Source: Maribacter sp. HTCC2170
GTDB lineage: Bacteria; Bacteroidota; Bacteroidia; Flavobacteriales; Flavobacteriaceae
Reading direction: 5' to 3'
Assembly (NCBI RefSeq): GCF_000153165.2
Contig: NC_014472.1
Location: 1,175,501-1,239,500, forward strand
Length of the DNA stretch: 64,000 bases
Below are positions 46,622-54,057 of this stretch, piece after piece; positions within the stretch are counted from its first letter, which is position 1; the number at the start of each line of letters is the position of its first letter. A program made the translations under genes and the position numbers. The notes below the pieces were generated by a model. That model was not told the DNA's origin. It worked only from the letters and a program-made list of their open reading frames with translations, and did no database searches.

Positions 46622-47110
46622 ATGTCAGAAGAAAATAAAGATTTAGGAGATAAGGCAGAAGATGCATTGGATAGTGCAAAGGAAACTGCAAAGGATTTAG
46701 GCGAAAAAGCCAGTGAAAAATTCGATGACGCAAAAGAAGCAACCAAAGAATTTGCTGAGGACGCTAAAGAAAAGGCAAGTGATTTTGCCGATGATGCAAA
46801 AGAAACCGCAAAAGAATTCACCGAAAGTGCCAAAGAAGCCTTTGGTGGTGCCGGTGGTGATAATAAAAAAATGTTGGCAGGGATCTTAGCTATTGTTCTC
46901 GGTGCGTTAGGAGTACATAAATTTATATTGGGCTATACCAAAGAAGGAATAATCATGCTCGCCGTAACCCTAGTGCTAGGTTTTTTTACCTGTGGTATCG
47001 GTGCATCATTAATGGGTCTTTTAGGTCTAGTAGAAGGCATATTGTATTTAACCAAATCTGACGAGGAGTTCTACAACACTTATCAGGTTGGTCAAAAACC
47101 TTGGTTCTAA
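46622..47110 (+). CDS. LEA-like 11-mer repeat / TM2 membrane protein
   Basis: 162 residues from the ATG at 46622. Residues 12-77 form about six tandem 11-residue repeats, e.g. AKDLGEKASEK, FDDAKEATKEF, AEDAKEKASDF, ADDAKETAKEF; these are charged, amphipathic and resemble group 3 LEA or YtxH-like proteins. A Gly linker follows, then a TM2 domain (residues about 86-160): KKMLAGILAIVLGALGVHKFILGYTKEGI and IGASLMGLLGLVEGILYLTKSDEEF. The fusion should place a soluble repeat arm beside a two-helix membrane anchor. A terminator follows at once. Function unknown; a stress role is only suggested by LEA likeness. Confidence 0.8.
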   Translation: MSEENKDLGDKAEDALDSAKETAKDLGEKASEKFDDAKEATKEFAEDAKEKASDFADDAKETAKEFTESAKEAFGGAGGDNKKMLAGILAIVLGALGVHKFILGYTKEGIIMLAVTLVLGFFTCGIGASLMGLLGLVEGILYLTKSDEEFYNTYQVGQKPWF

Positions 47111-47119
47111 CCAATAATT

Positions 47120-47148
47120 AGCCAGATTTTTATGTCTGGCTTTTTTTA
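47120..47148 (+). terminator. Terminator of the TM2-domain gene
   Basis: AGCCAGA / TCTGGC stem with an 8-nt loop and then seven T. It lies 10 bp past the stop codon and before the arsR-like gene. Confidence 0.85.
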
Positions 47149-47165
47149 TTTGTTTTATTATCGTA

Positions 47166-47177
47166 ATATTGCAATAT
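47166..47177. promoter_or_regulatory. Palindromic operator before the arsR-like gene
   Basis: ATATTGCAATAT is a perfect 12-bp palindrome placed 11 nt before the arsR ATG. The same stretch contains TAATATTG (47164-47171), 7 of 8 to TAnnTTTG, so a bound repressor would cover the promoter. ArsR/SmtB proteins usually bind such AT-rich palindromes. Confidence 0.6.
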
Positions 47178-47188
47178 ATAGATACGTA

Positions 47189-47512
47189 ATGGGGATAACC
47201 AAAACACAGATTTTCGATAAAAAACAGAACGAGCTGGCAATCATTTTCAAAGCTTTGGCCAATCCGGCCAGGATAGCCATTCTCCAATACATAAGCACCC
47301 GAAGCGAATGTATATGCAATGATATTGTAGAGGAAATTGGTTTGGCACAACCCACGATTTCCCAGCATTTGAAAGAACTCAAAAGTATTAACCTTATAGA
47401 AGGCGAAATCAGTGGTAAAAAAGTCTGCTATTGTATTAATCTTAAAAAATGGAAGGAAATTCAAGACCTTTTGAACTCCTTTTTTGATAAAACTAAATTT
47501 AATTGTTGTTAA
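47189..47512 (+). CDS. arsR: ArsR/SmtB-family repressor
   Basis: 107 residues from the ATG at 47189; a longer frame from 47132 runs through the upstream terminator and is rejected. The winged helix has ELAIIFKALANPARIAILQYI and EIGLAQPTISQHLKELKSINLIEGE. The motif SECICNDI (two cysteines in C-x-C) sits where ArsR proteins bind As(III)/Sb(III), and KKVCYCINL and a final NCC add further cysteines. It should release the operator when metalloid is bound. It heads a tight cassette with DUF6428 (12 bp) and an acetyltransferase (10 bp), all controlled by the palindrome at 47166. Confidence 0.85.
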   Translation: MGITKTQIFDKKQNELAIIFKALANPARIAILQYISTRSECICNDIVEEIGLAQPTISQHLKELKSINLIEGEISGKKVCYCINLKKWKEIQDLLNSFFDKTKFNCC

Positions 47513-47524
47513 ATATTCAATATT

Positions 47525-48013
47525 ATGAAAACAAAAGAATTCTTATCACTGTTAAAAGAGAACAGTAACAAAAGCCTCCTCTTCGAATATAAAACAGGCC
47601 AATTAGTTGGTGCCAATTACCATATTACTGAAGTAAAGAACCTTACGGTGGATGCCGTAGACTGCGGAGCCAATACAGATTTCTGGAAAGAGACCATAAT
47701 CCAACTTTGGGAGAGCCCAAAGGAAAAAGATAAAAGGGATTATATGTCTGCCTACAAGGCCCTATCTATTCTAAACAAAGTGGATAGCATGAAACCCATG
47801 GAAAAAGATGTCGAAGTAAAGTTCGAATATAGCAATCCCAATTTTCATACAGCCCAACTATTTGTAAATGGTTTTTCAATTGAAAACGATAAGGTAATTA
47901 TGAAGCTGGGTCTTGAAAAGACCGATTGTAAGGCAAAAAGTACTTGTGGAGTTCCAGTAGAAAAAGTAGCGCAAGAAGAGGCCTGTTGTACCCCTAGTGG
48001 TGGTTGCTGTTAA
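47525..48013 (+). CDS. DUF6428 family protein with cysteine-rich tail
   Basis: 162 residues. The N-terminal 130 residues (FEYKTGQLVGANYHITEVKNLTVDAVDCGANTDFWKETIIQLWES) match the small Bacteroidota family DUF6428 that follows arsR genes. The C-terminal tail has six cysteines (KSTCGVPVEK, ACCTPSGGCC), suggesting binding of metalloid or copper-like ions. The body has no enzyme motif. It lies between arsR and an arsN1-like gene, so a role in metalloid handling, as a buffer or chaperone, is likely but unproven. Confidence 0.75.
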   Translation: MKTKEFLSLLKENSNKSLLFEYKTGQLVGANYHITEVKNLTVDAVDCGANTDFWKETIIQLWESPKEKDKRDYMSAYKALSILNKVDSMKPMEKDVEVKFEYSNPNFHTAQLFVNGFSIENDKVIMKLGLEKTDCKAKSTCGVPVEKVAQEEACCTPSGGCC

Positions 48014-48023
48014 TCCAGGGTAG

Positions 48024-48515
48024 ATGCATATTTACGCAATGGCTCCCAAAGATTGGGAATCGGTTTCAAAAATTTATAAAGCAGGCATAAACACTGGCTG
48101 TGCTACCTTCGAAAAAAAAGTTCCTTCATATGAGGATTGGGACAAGGCGCATATTTCTTCTTGCAGAATAGTTATCAAAGAAAATGACAAAGTCATAGGC
48201 TGGGCCGCCCTATCAACTGTTTCAAGCAGATGTGTTTATGGGGGTGTGGCCGAAGTAAGCGTTTACGTTGGCCAAGATCATTCCGGAAAAGGTGCAGGAA
48301 AATTGTTAATGATGCATTTAATAGCGCAGAGCGAAAAGGATGGTTTTTGGACCCTTCAATCAGGAATATTTCCTGAAAACGAAGCTAGTATTGCCTTACA
48401 TAAAAAAGCAGGTTTTCGATATATTGGCAAGCGAGAAAAAGTTGGTCAATTAGACGGTGTTTGGAAGGATAATCTACTTTTTGAACGAAGAAGCAAAACT
48501 ATAGGTATAAGCTAG
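48024..48515 (+). CDS. GNAT acetyltransferase, ArsN1/phosphinothricin-type
   Basis: 163 residues. GNAT motifs are AEVSVYVGQDHSGKGAGKLLM (acetyl-CoA loop) and IFPENEASIALHKKAGFRYIGKREKVGQLDGVWKDNLLFERRS, typical of the phosphinothricin N-acetyltransferase family that includes arsinothricin-resistance ArsN1. It would acetylate the amino group of arsinothricin or phosphinothricin with acetyl-CoA. The start overlaps the cassette order arsR-DUF6428 with only 10 bp. No arsenic efflux or reductase genes are near. Family certain; substrate from context. Confidence 0.8.
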   Translation: MHIYAMAPKDWESVSKIYKAGINTGCATFEKKVPSYEDWDKAHISSCRIVIKENDKVIGWAALSTVSSRCVYGGVAEVSVYVGQDHSGKGAGKLLMMHLIAQSEKDGFWTLQSGIFPENEASIALHKKAGFRYIGKREKVGQLDGVWKDNLLFERRSKTIGIS

Positions 48516-48567
48516 CCAATGTGATTAAAAGACAGTAATTGATAGTTTCACTTGGATTCTTTAGTAA

Positions 48568-50388
48568 CTAATCTTTGTCACCATTTTGCAGATTTTCAGC
48601 AAATTTACGTTCAAGTTCTGCTTGAAACTCTTCCATTACCGGTTTTACTGTGCTCTCCGGTAAATCAGCTATTCTAATGTACATTAAACCATCTACTGAA
48701 TTATTAAAGAGTGGGTCAACATTAAACGCCACTACCTTTGCATTTTGTTTAATATACTTTTTAATGAGTACGGGCAACCGGAGGTTCCCTGGTTCAACCT
48801 CATTGATCATTCGGTCAAATTTATTCAAATCCGCTTCAGTTTCATCAAAAATAAACTCTTTATCGGCATCCTTTAATTTCACCTTGAACTCCTTCTTTGG
48901 GCTTATATATTGGGCCACATAAGGGTCCCAATAATTACTTTTCATAAACTCTATCATTAAAGATTTAGAAAAGTTTGAAAACTGGTTACTTATACTCACT
49001 CCCCCAATGAGATACTTATGTTCCGGGTGCCTTAAGGTAGTATGAACAATACCTTTCCAAAGCAAAAACAACGGCATTGGTTTTTGTTGGTATTTTTTAA
49101 TGATATACGCCCGTCCCATTTCAATGGATTGCTTCATCATTCCAAACAATTCCGGTTCAAACCTAAAAAGATCTTGGAGATAAAACCCATCGATACCATG
49201 GTGCTTAAAAATCTCAGAACCCATTCCCATTCTGTATGCCCCTACAATCTCTTTATCCTTGTCATCCCAAAGAAAAAGATGATGATAGTACTCATCAAAC
49301 TTGTCTAAATCAATTGAGTTGTTGGTGCCCTCACCAATGGCTCTAAAAGTAACTTCACGCTGCCTCCCAATTTCCTTTAAAATAAAAGGCATATCTATCG
49401 CTTTTGCCAAGAAAACCTCATAGTTTTTACTCTGAAGCATTCGGCAATCCTTCTCTCGCAATTTTTCAATTTCTCCTTCAATGACCTCAGTTCTCACTGC
49501 AGTAGCAATCTTTTTCGGCGTTTTAGGAAGCTTTAAAGAAGTTGGTATTTGATCGATCAATCGTTCCTTTTCATAGGCATTGGAAAGTAAATATGTTTTT
49601 TTACGCAATAACTCGGTAAAATCTGCTAAAGTTTCCTGCTCATTCTGCATTTGAACAGAAATTGGTTGTCCTATTCTAACCTTTATAGGTCTATTCTTTT
49701 GCGAATATACCTCTGAAGGTAACTTGGCAGTTCTAAAAATATCGCTGATCTTTGACAAACGATAAAAGAATTTGCTATTCTTCGCATGGAAATATATGGG
49801 AACTACTGGCACATTTGCCCTTCTAATAAGTTTTAGTGCCGCTTCTTCCCAGGGCTTATCAACAATTAATCTGTCGTCTTTATAGGTAGAGACCTCACCT
49901 GCCGGAAAAATTCCTAAGGGATGGCCATTTCCTAGATGAGACATAGCACTTTTGAAACCAGCAATACTACTTTTTACATCCTTATGGTTTTCAAAAGGAT
50001 TGACGGGCAAAATATAGGGAGACATCGGTTCTATTCTATTGAGAAGAAAGTTCGCAATAATCTTAAAATCGGACCTATGCGTAACCAATAATTTTAGTAG
50101 CAAAACACCATCAATCCCACCTAGTGGATGGTTGGAAATTGTAATGTAGGCTCCATCTTTAGGCAAGCGTTTAAAATCTTCATCTGGAATTTCAAAATCT
50201 ATTTGATAGTGTCTCAAAATAGCATCAAGAAATTCAATCCCCTCAAGGTGTTTGTGCTTGGTATAAAAGCGATTTATTCCAGAAATTCGTGTGACCTTCA
50301 TTAAAACCCACCCCATAAAGGTGCCCAAAAAACCATATTTGTGAAGGTTGATTGCCTTGGCTACCTCTTTAGCGGTCACTAAACCCAT
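48568..50388 (-). CDS. Bifunctional aminolipid synthase, OlsF-type (PlsC-like + GNAT/OlsB-like)
   Basis: 606 residues. The N-terminal half is a lysophospholipid acyltransferase-like domain with SNHPLGGIDGVLL (H-x4-D motif) and IFPAGEVSTYKD (acceptor-site motif). The C-terminal half from about residue 315 (VFLAKAIDMPFILKEIGRQREVTFRAIGEG) is an OlsB/hemolysin-like N-acyltransferase. In OlsF of Flavobacterium and Serratia, this order makes ornithine or similar aminolipids by N- then O-acylation. It would act at the inner membrane to produce phosphate-free membrane lipids. It lies 85 bp downstream of aspartate kinase, with a hairpin between. Confidence 0.82.
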   Translation of the reverse strand: MGLVTAKEVAKAINLHKYGFLGTFMGWVLMKVTRISGINRFYTKHKHLEGIEFLDAILRHYQIDFEIPDEDFKRLPKDGAYITISNHPLGGIDGVLLLKLLVTHRSDFKIIANFLLNRIEPMSPYILPVNPFENHKDVKSSIAGFKSAMSHLGNGHPLGIFPAGEVSTYKDDRLIVDKPWEEAALKLIRRANVPVVPIYFHAKNSKFFYRLSKISDIFRTAKLPSEVYSQKNRPIKVRIGQPISVQMQNEQETLADFTELLRKKTYLLSNAYEKERLIDQIPTSLKLPKTPKKIATAVRTEVIEGEIEKLREKDCRMLQSKNYEVFLAKAIDMPFILKEIGRQREVTFRAIGEGTNNSIDLDKFDEYYHHLFLWDDKDKEIVGAYRMGMGSEIFKHHGIDGFYLQDLFRFEPELFGMMKQSIEMGRAYIIKKYQQKPMPLFLLWKGIVHTTLRHPEHKYLIGGVSISNQFSNFSKSLMIEFMKSNYWDPYVAQYISPKKEFKVKLKDADKEFIFDETEADLNKFDRMINEVEPGNLRLPVLIKKYIKQNAKVVAFNVDPLFNNSVDGLMYIRIADLPESTVKPVMEEFQAELERKFAENLQNGDKD

Positions 50389-50417
50389 ATTCTTAATAAT
50401 TTAGGAAGCGTAAATAT

Positions 50418-50454
50418 AGTAAAATACCCTGTTGAAAGCGTTATTTTAACAGGG
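50418..50454 (-). terminator. Possible terminator after aspartate kinase
   Basis: On the minus strand CCCTGTT / AACAGGG forms a 7-bp stem with a 14-nt loop, followed by a T-rich stretch (TATTTTACTATATT). It lies 20 bp past the aspartate-kinase stop. The stem is weak and the T-run broken, so this is a moderate call. Confidence 0.45.
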
Positions 50455-50473
50455 TTGAAATGAAATTGTATTT

Positions 50474-51724
50474 CTATTTTACAACTAACTGAACAGTTTC
50501 ATTGGCACGCTGTTCCAACAAGATTTCATGGCCGTTTTGTAATGAAGAAATGGCATCCGAATCAAAATGACGAATGGTATACAACGATACTCCCTCATGA
50601 CAGACCACATTGAACCTACTTTTCAATAAGTTCAATAATTCCTGAAGTTGCCCAAACTTATTGTCCACACAAACAGAGAAACTAATCGCGGAATTTTGGA
50701 TCAAATCTACTTTCATTTTATGGTCATGTAGCATTTTGAACAGTTCACTAATGCTATTTTCAACTATGAATGAAAAATCAAGAGAAGACAATCGCATAAG
50801 TACTTGATCTTTTTTCATTATGTAACAAGGAACTTTAGGTTCCAATGTGGTCCCTTTGCCTACGGTTGTACCTTTTCCTTTGGGATTGATGAATGATTTC
50901 ACCAACAAAGGAATTTCTTTTCTTTGCAAAGGTTGCAGCGTTTTTGGATGTATGACCGAAGCACCATAAAATGCAAGCTCTATCGCCTCTCTATATGAAA
51001 TTTTGTTCAACAATTGTGCCTCTTCGAAATAACGTGGATCAGCATTTAAAACCCCTGGAACATCTTTCCAGATAGTCACGGAATTGGCGTTTAGGCAATA
51101 CGCAAAAATGGCTGCGGTATAATCAGATCCCTCACGGCCTAAAGTGGTTGTGAAATTATTATCATCGCTGCCTAAAAATCCTTGGGTTATATAAAGTTTG
51201 TCTACATCAATACCACTAGTTACTTTCTCTTGGGTCTTTTCCCAATTTACCACGGCATCACGATAATTATTATCAGTTTTTATAAAATCACGAACATCGA
51301 GCCAGCTGTTTTTAATTCCAACTTCATTCAAATAGGCGCTTAAAATTGTGGTTGAAACTAATTCACCGTATCCTACAACTTGATCATAAACGAAACTATA
51401 CTTAGGAGATTTGTTCCAAGCCAAAAAGCCTTTTACCTCTTCAAACAAAGTTTTGGTCTTGGAAAATACCTCATGTTTGTCATTCTTGAATAAATCCAAA
51501 AGAATACCATTATGATATTCGATTACTTCCTGAAAAGCTTCTTTTAGACCTACTTTATCATTAAAATAACAATCAATGATCTTCTCCATGGCATTTGTGG
51601 TCTTGCCCATTGCAGAAACCACAAGCAAAGTGTTTTTATGACCTACCTCTGTCAAAACCTTCACCAAGTTCTTTACGCCATCTGCATCCTTAACAGATGC
51701 TCCTCCGAATTTGAATATTCTCAT
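50474..51724 (-). CDS. lysC: Aspartate kinase (monofunctional)
   Basis: 416 residues. The N-terminal kinase motif is RIFKFGGASVKDADGVKN, with KTNAM, QGFLGSDDNNFTTTLGREGSDYTAAIFAY and WKDVPGVLNADPRYF later. The C-terminal region (about 300-416) carries a degenerate ACT-like regulatory part (SSLDFSFIVENSISELFKMLHDHKMKVDLIQNS). It phosphorylates L-aspartate to start the Lys/Thr/Met pathway. It follows a GNAT gene by 43 bp, and may share its transcript. No homoserine dehydrogenase is fused here. Confidence 0.93.
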   Translation of the reverse strand: MRIFKFGGASVKDADGVKNLVKVLTEVGHKNTLLVVSAMGKTTNAMEKIIDCYFNDKVGLKEAFQEVIEYHNGILLDLFKNDKHEVFSKTKTLFEEVKGFLAWNKSPKYSFVYDQVVGYGELVSTTILSAYLNEVGIKNSWLDVRDFIKTDNNYRDAVVNWEKTQEKVTSGIDVDKLYITQGFLGSDDNNFTTTLGREGSDYTAAIFAYCLNANSVTIWKDVPGVLNADPRYFEEAQLLNKISYREAIELAFYGASVIHPKTLQPLQRKEIPLLVKSFINPKGKGTTVGKGTTLEPKVPCYIMKKDQVLMRLSSLDFSFIVENSISELFKMLHDHKMKVDLIQNSAISFSVCVDNKFGQLQELLNLLKSRFNVVCHEGVSLYTIRHFDSDAISSLQNGHEILLEQRANETVQLVVK

Positions 51725-51767
51725 AAATTCAATTTATTGTCATTCCCGAAATAGGGAAGTTTTAATC

Positions 51768-52247
51768 CTAAATACTCCTTAAATAACTATTTATTCCATT
51801 CTCATCTAACTGCACAACATCCCAATCGCGTAATACCTTTGCCCCTTTTTTTTCGTAAAAAGCAATGGCAGGTTCATTCCAATCTATCACTTCCCAATTG
51901 ATACGTTTTGCTCCTCGTGCCGCACCATATTTAACAACTTCATCCAATAAAGCGGTCCCTAATCCACTTCCTCGCATAGATTCGGCCACAACTAAATCCT
52001 CCAAGTGTATTATCGGACCCTTCCATGTAGAATAGCGATTATAAACCAACGCCATACCCACAATTTTTGAATCTGATTCAGCCACGAAACAATGAAATAA
52101 TTTGTTACTTCCAAATCCGTCACGTACCAAATCGTCCTCAGTAACCTCAACTGCACCAGGCTCTTTTTCAAAACTGGCCAGTTCCTTTATCAGTTCTAGA
52201 ACAGATTTCATATCTGAAGCCTTAGCATCTCGAATATTCATTTTCAT
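51768..52247 (-). CDS. GNAT-family N-acetyltransferase (diamine-type)
   Basis: 159 residues. Motifs: IRDAKASDMKSVLELIKELASFEKEPGAVEVTEDDLVRDGFG at the start and LEDLVVAESMRGSGLGTALLDEVVKYGAARGAKRINWEVIDWNEPAIAFYEKKGAKV, the acetyl-CoA-binding loop R-G-x-G-x-G/A. The N-terminal E-K-E-P and L-V-x-D-G-F-G pattern resembles diamine (spermidine/spermine) acetyltransferases. The precise amine is not known. It is 43 bp upstream of aspartate kinase and divergent from fructose-bisphosphatase. Confidence 0.85.
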   Translation of the reverse strand: MKMNIRDAKASDMKSVLELIKELASFEKEPGAVEVTEDDLVRDGFGSNKLFHCFVAESDSKIVGMALVYNRYSTWKGPIIHLEDLVVAESMRGSGLGTALLDEVVKYGAARGAKRINWEVIDWNEPAIAFYEKKGAKVLRDWDVVQLDENGINSYLRSI

Positions 52248-52357
52248 AATTGTTACAAATAAAACACAAAGTTATAAATTTAAAAAATCATTTTAGAACG
52301 AAAACGTTATAGTTTCACAAATTAACCGATATTTGTGCTCAAATTACATACATCTAA

Positions 52358-53368
52358 ATGGTTGGTAAAAAACACAAAACGCTGGGGGAATTTATCATTG
52401 AAAACCAAACTTCTTTTCAATACTCCTCAGGAGAGCTTTCTAAACTTATCAATGCCATAAGATTGGCCGCAAAAGTTGTCAACCATGAAGTAAACAAAGC
52501 TGGTCTTGTTGATATTCTAGGTGCTGCGGGTGATACAAATATCCAAGGTGAAAACCAACAAAAGCTGGATGTAATGGCAAACGATATATTTATTCAGACC
52601 TTGAAGAATAGAGAGATTGTTTGTGGAATCGCTTCTGAAGAAGAGGATGATTTCATTACCATCAACAGTAATGATGAGCAACACCAAAACAAGTATGTGG
52701 TTTTGATAGACCCTCTTGATGGTTCCTCGAATATTGATGTAAATGTTTCAGTAGGAACTATTTTTTCAATCTATAGAAGAGTGACACCTGTGGGAACCCC
52801 TGTAAAACTTAAAGATTTTCTTCAACCTGGAAAAAATCAAGTTGCCGCCGGATATATTGTTTATGGAACCTCTACTATGCTGGTTTATACAACTGGGCAT
52901 GGTGTTAACGGGTTTACCTTAAACCCCGCAATAGGCACCTTTTACCTCTCACACCCAGACATGAGGTTTCCTGAAACCGGAAAAATTTACTCTGTAAACG
53001 AAGGTAATTACATCCATTTTCCGCAAGGCGTAAAAGATTATATAAAGTATTGTCAGGAAGAAGAAGATGATAGACCTTATACCTCAAGATATATTGGTTC
53101 TCTGGTCTCCGATTTTCATAGGAATATGATTAAGGGTGGTATTTATATGTACCCCAAAAGTAGTCTTGCCTCAAATGGCAAACTCCGGTTACTGTATGAG
53201 TGTAACCCCATGGCTTTTTTAGCTGAACAGGCAAATGGCAGGGCAAGTGATGGTACTACAAGAATTATGGAAATAAAACCTACTGAGCTTCATGAAAGAG
53301 CGCCTTTTTTCTGTGGAAGTAATAAAATGGTTGAGAAGTTAGAAGAGTTCATTGACCAACAAGCATAA
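52358..53368 (+). CDS. fbp: Class 1 fructose-1,6-bisphosphatase
   Basis: 336 residues. Metal and substrate motifs are present: [35 protein letters not shown] and [25 protein letters not shown], and [21 protein letters not shown] towards the end. It removes the 1-phosphate of fructose 1,6-bisphosphate in gluconeogenesis. It is the full length of class 1 enzymes. A GATATTTG box at 52328-52335 may be the promoter. It ends at a strong terminator and is a single gene. Confidence 0.96.
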   Translation: MVGKKHKTLGEFIIENQTSFQYSSGELSKLINAIRLAAKVVNHEVNKAGLVDILGAAGDTNIQGENQQKLDVMANDIFIQTLKNREIVCGIASEEEDDFITINSNDEQHQNKYVVLIDPLDGSSNIDVNVSVGTIFSIYRRVTPVGTPVKLKDFLQPGKNQVAAGYIVYGTSTMLVYTTGHGVNGFTLNPAIGTFYLSHPDMRFPETGKIYSVNEGNYIHFPQGVKDYIKYCQEEEDDRPYTSRYIGSLVSDFHRNMIKGGIYMYPKSSLASNGKLRLLYECNPMAFLAEQANGRASDGTTRIMEIKPTELHERAPFFCGSNKMVEKLEEFIDQQA

Positions 53369-53373
53369 AAAAG

Positions 53374-53399
53374 GGCGACACCAATCATGTCGCCTTTTT
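53374..53399 (+). terminator. Terminator of fbp
   Basis: GGCGACA / TGTCGCC stem of 7 bp, 7-nt loop, followed by five T. An A-run before the stem could make it work for the convergent TerB-like gene as well. Confidence 0.88.
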
Positions 53400-53416
53400 A
53401 TGTTCTAAGAAATGCG

Positions 53417-53839
53417 TTATCGCTTTATCAAATAAAGGTAATCCTCAAAATCGATTCTTCCGGTAAAAATCGCAATCGACTTTTCAATAATTCTGTCAGC
53501 TTTTTCACTGGTGTACCCTAAACCTATTGCGTATTTCTTCAATAATACCATCTCTTCATCTTCGACCTCATTATCAGCAAAAATAATTTTGAAAAGATCA
53601 AAAAGGCGTTCCAATCTTTGTTCTGAACTATTCTGAGGGTCAATAGGATATTTGTTCTTTTTCTTCATTACTTCCTTGAACTCCGCTTCGGAAATATCCA
53701 ATTTATGGGCAAAACTTTCCAAAAGATGCATTTCCCGTGGGTTAACTTCACCATCTACAGCAGCCAATGTGGCTATCGAAGCAAAATGTGCCAAATTCCT
53801 ACGTTTCTCACTATGATTGTATAAATCTAAAATGGGCAT
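53417..53839 (-). CDS. TerB-like protein
   Basis: 140 residues, helical, with ASIATLAAVDGEVNPREMHLLESFAHKLDI and LFKIIFADNEVEDEEMVLLKKYAIGLGY, the two acidic helix-turn-helix pairs (A-D-G-x-x-x-x-E type) of TerB-like domains. TerB proteins take part in stress or tellurite resistance at the membrane, but this single-domain form has no proven role. A TATATTTG-type box lies at 53861-53868 on the minus strand. It is divergent from mfd and convergent with fbp. Confidence 0.75.
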   Translation of the reverse strand: MPILDLYNHSEKRRNLAHFASIATLAAVDGEVNPREMHLLESFAHKLDISEAEFKEVMKKKNKYPIDPQNSSEQRLERLFDLFKIIFADNEVEDEEMVLLKKYAIGLGYTSEKADRIIEKSIAIFTGRIDFEDYLYLIKR

Positions 53840-53953
53840 ATGTACTTAATTTATTTTAAACAAATATAATTTTTTTAAAAGTGATATTTTAGTTTACGAT
53901 TGATTATTTGTCACAAGATAATAATCAAATTTTCGCGAAAGTTAATTCATATC

Positions 53954-53984
53954 TTGGGCGAGGACCGAGTAGCACTTATATTTG
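53954..53984 (+). promoter_or_regulatory. Promoter of mfd
   Basis: TTG at 53954-53956, 20 nt, then TATATTTG at 53977-53984: a full TTG-N20-TAnnTTTG match. Transcription would start about 53991. This is inside the longer reading frame open from 53908, and therefore favours the mfd start at 54058. Confidence 0.6.
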
Positions 53985-54057
53985 CAATTCAAAAAATGAA
54001 AAGACCTCTGAAAAATCGAGGTTAAATCAAAATAGAAGATTACTAAAAATTAAACGG

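Noticed and set aside
46534-46833. 99-codon minus-strand ORF opposite the 11-mer repeats
   Set aside because: The repeated codons of the LEA-like region give a Ser/Ala-rich repetitive antisense frame; the plus-strand reading has the real domain.
47132-47188. Longer start for the arsR-like gene
   Set aside because: The extra residues run from the terminator through the operator region and are hydrophobic with no family match.
53908-54057. N-terminal extension of Mfd
   Set aside because: The 50 residues are unlike the family and lie over a well-formed promoter; the start at 54058 fits better.
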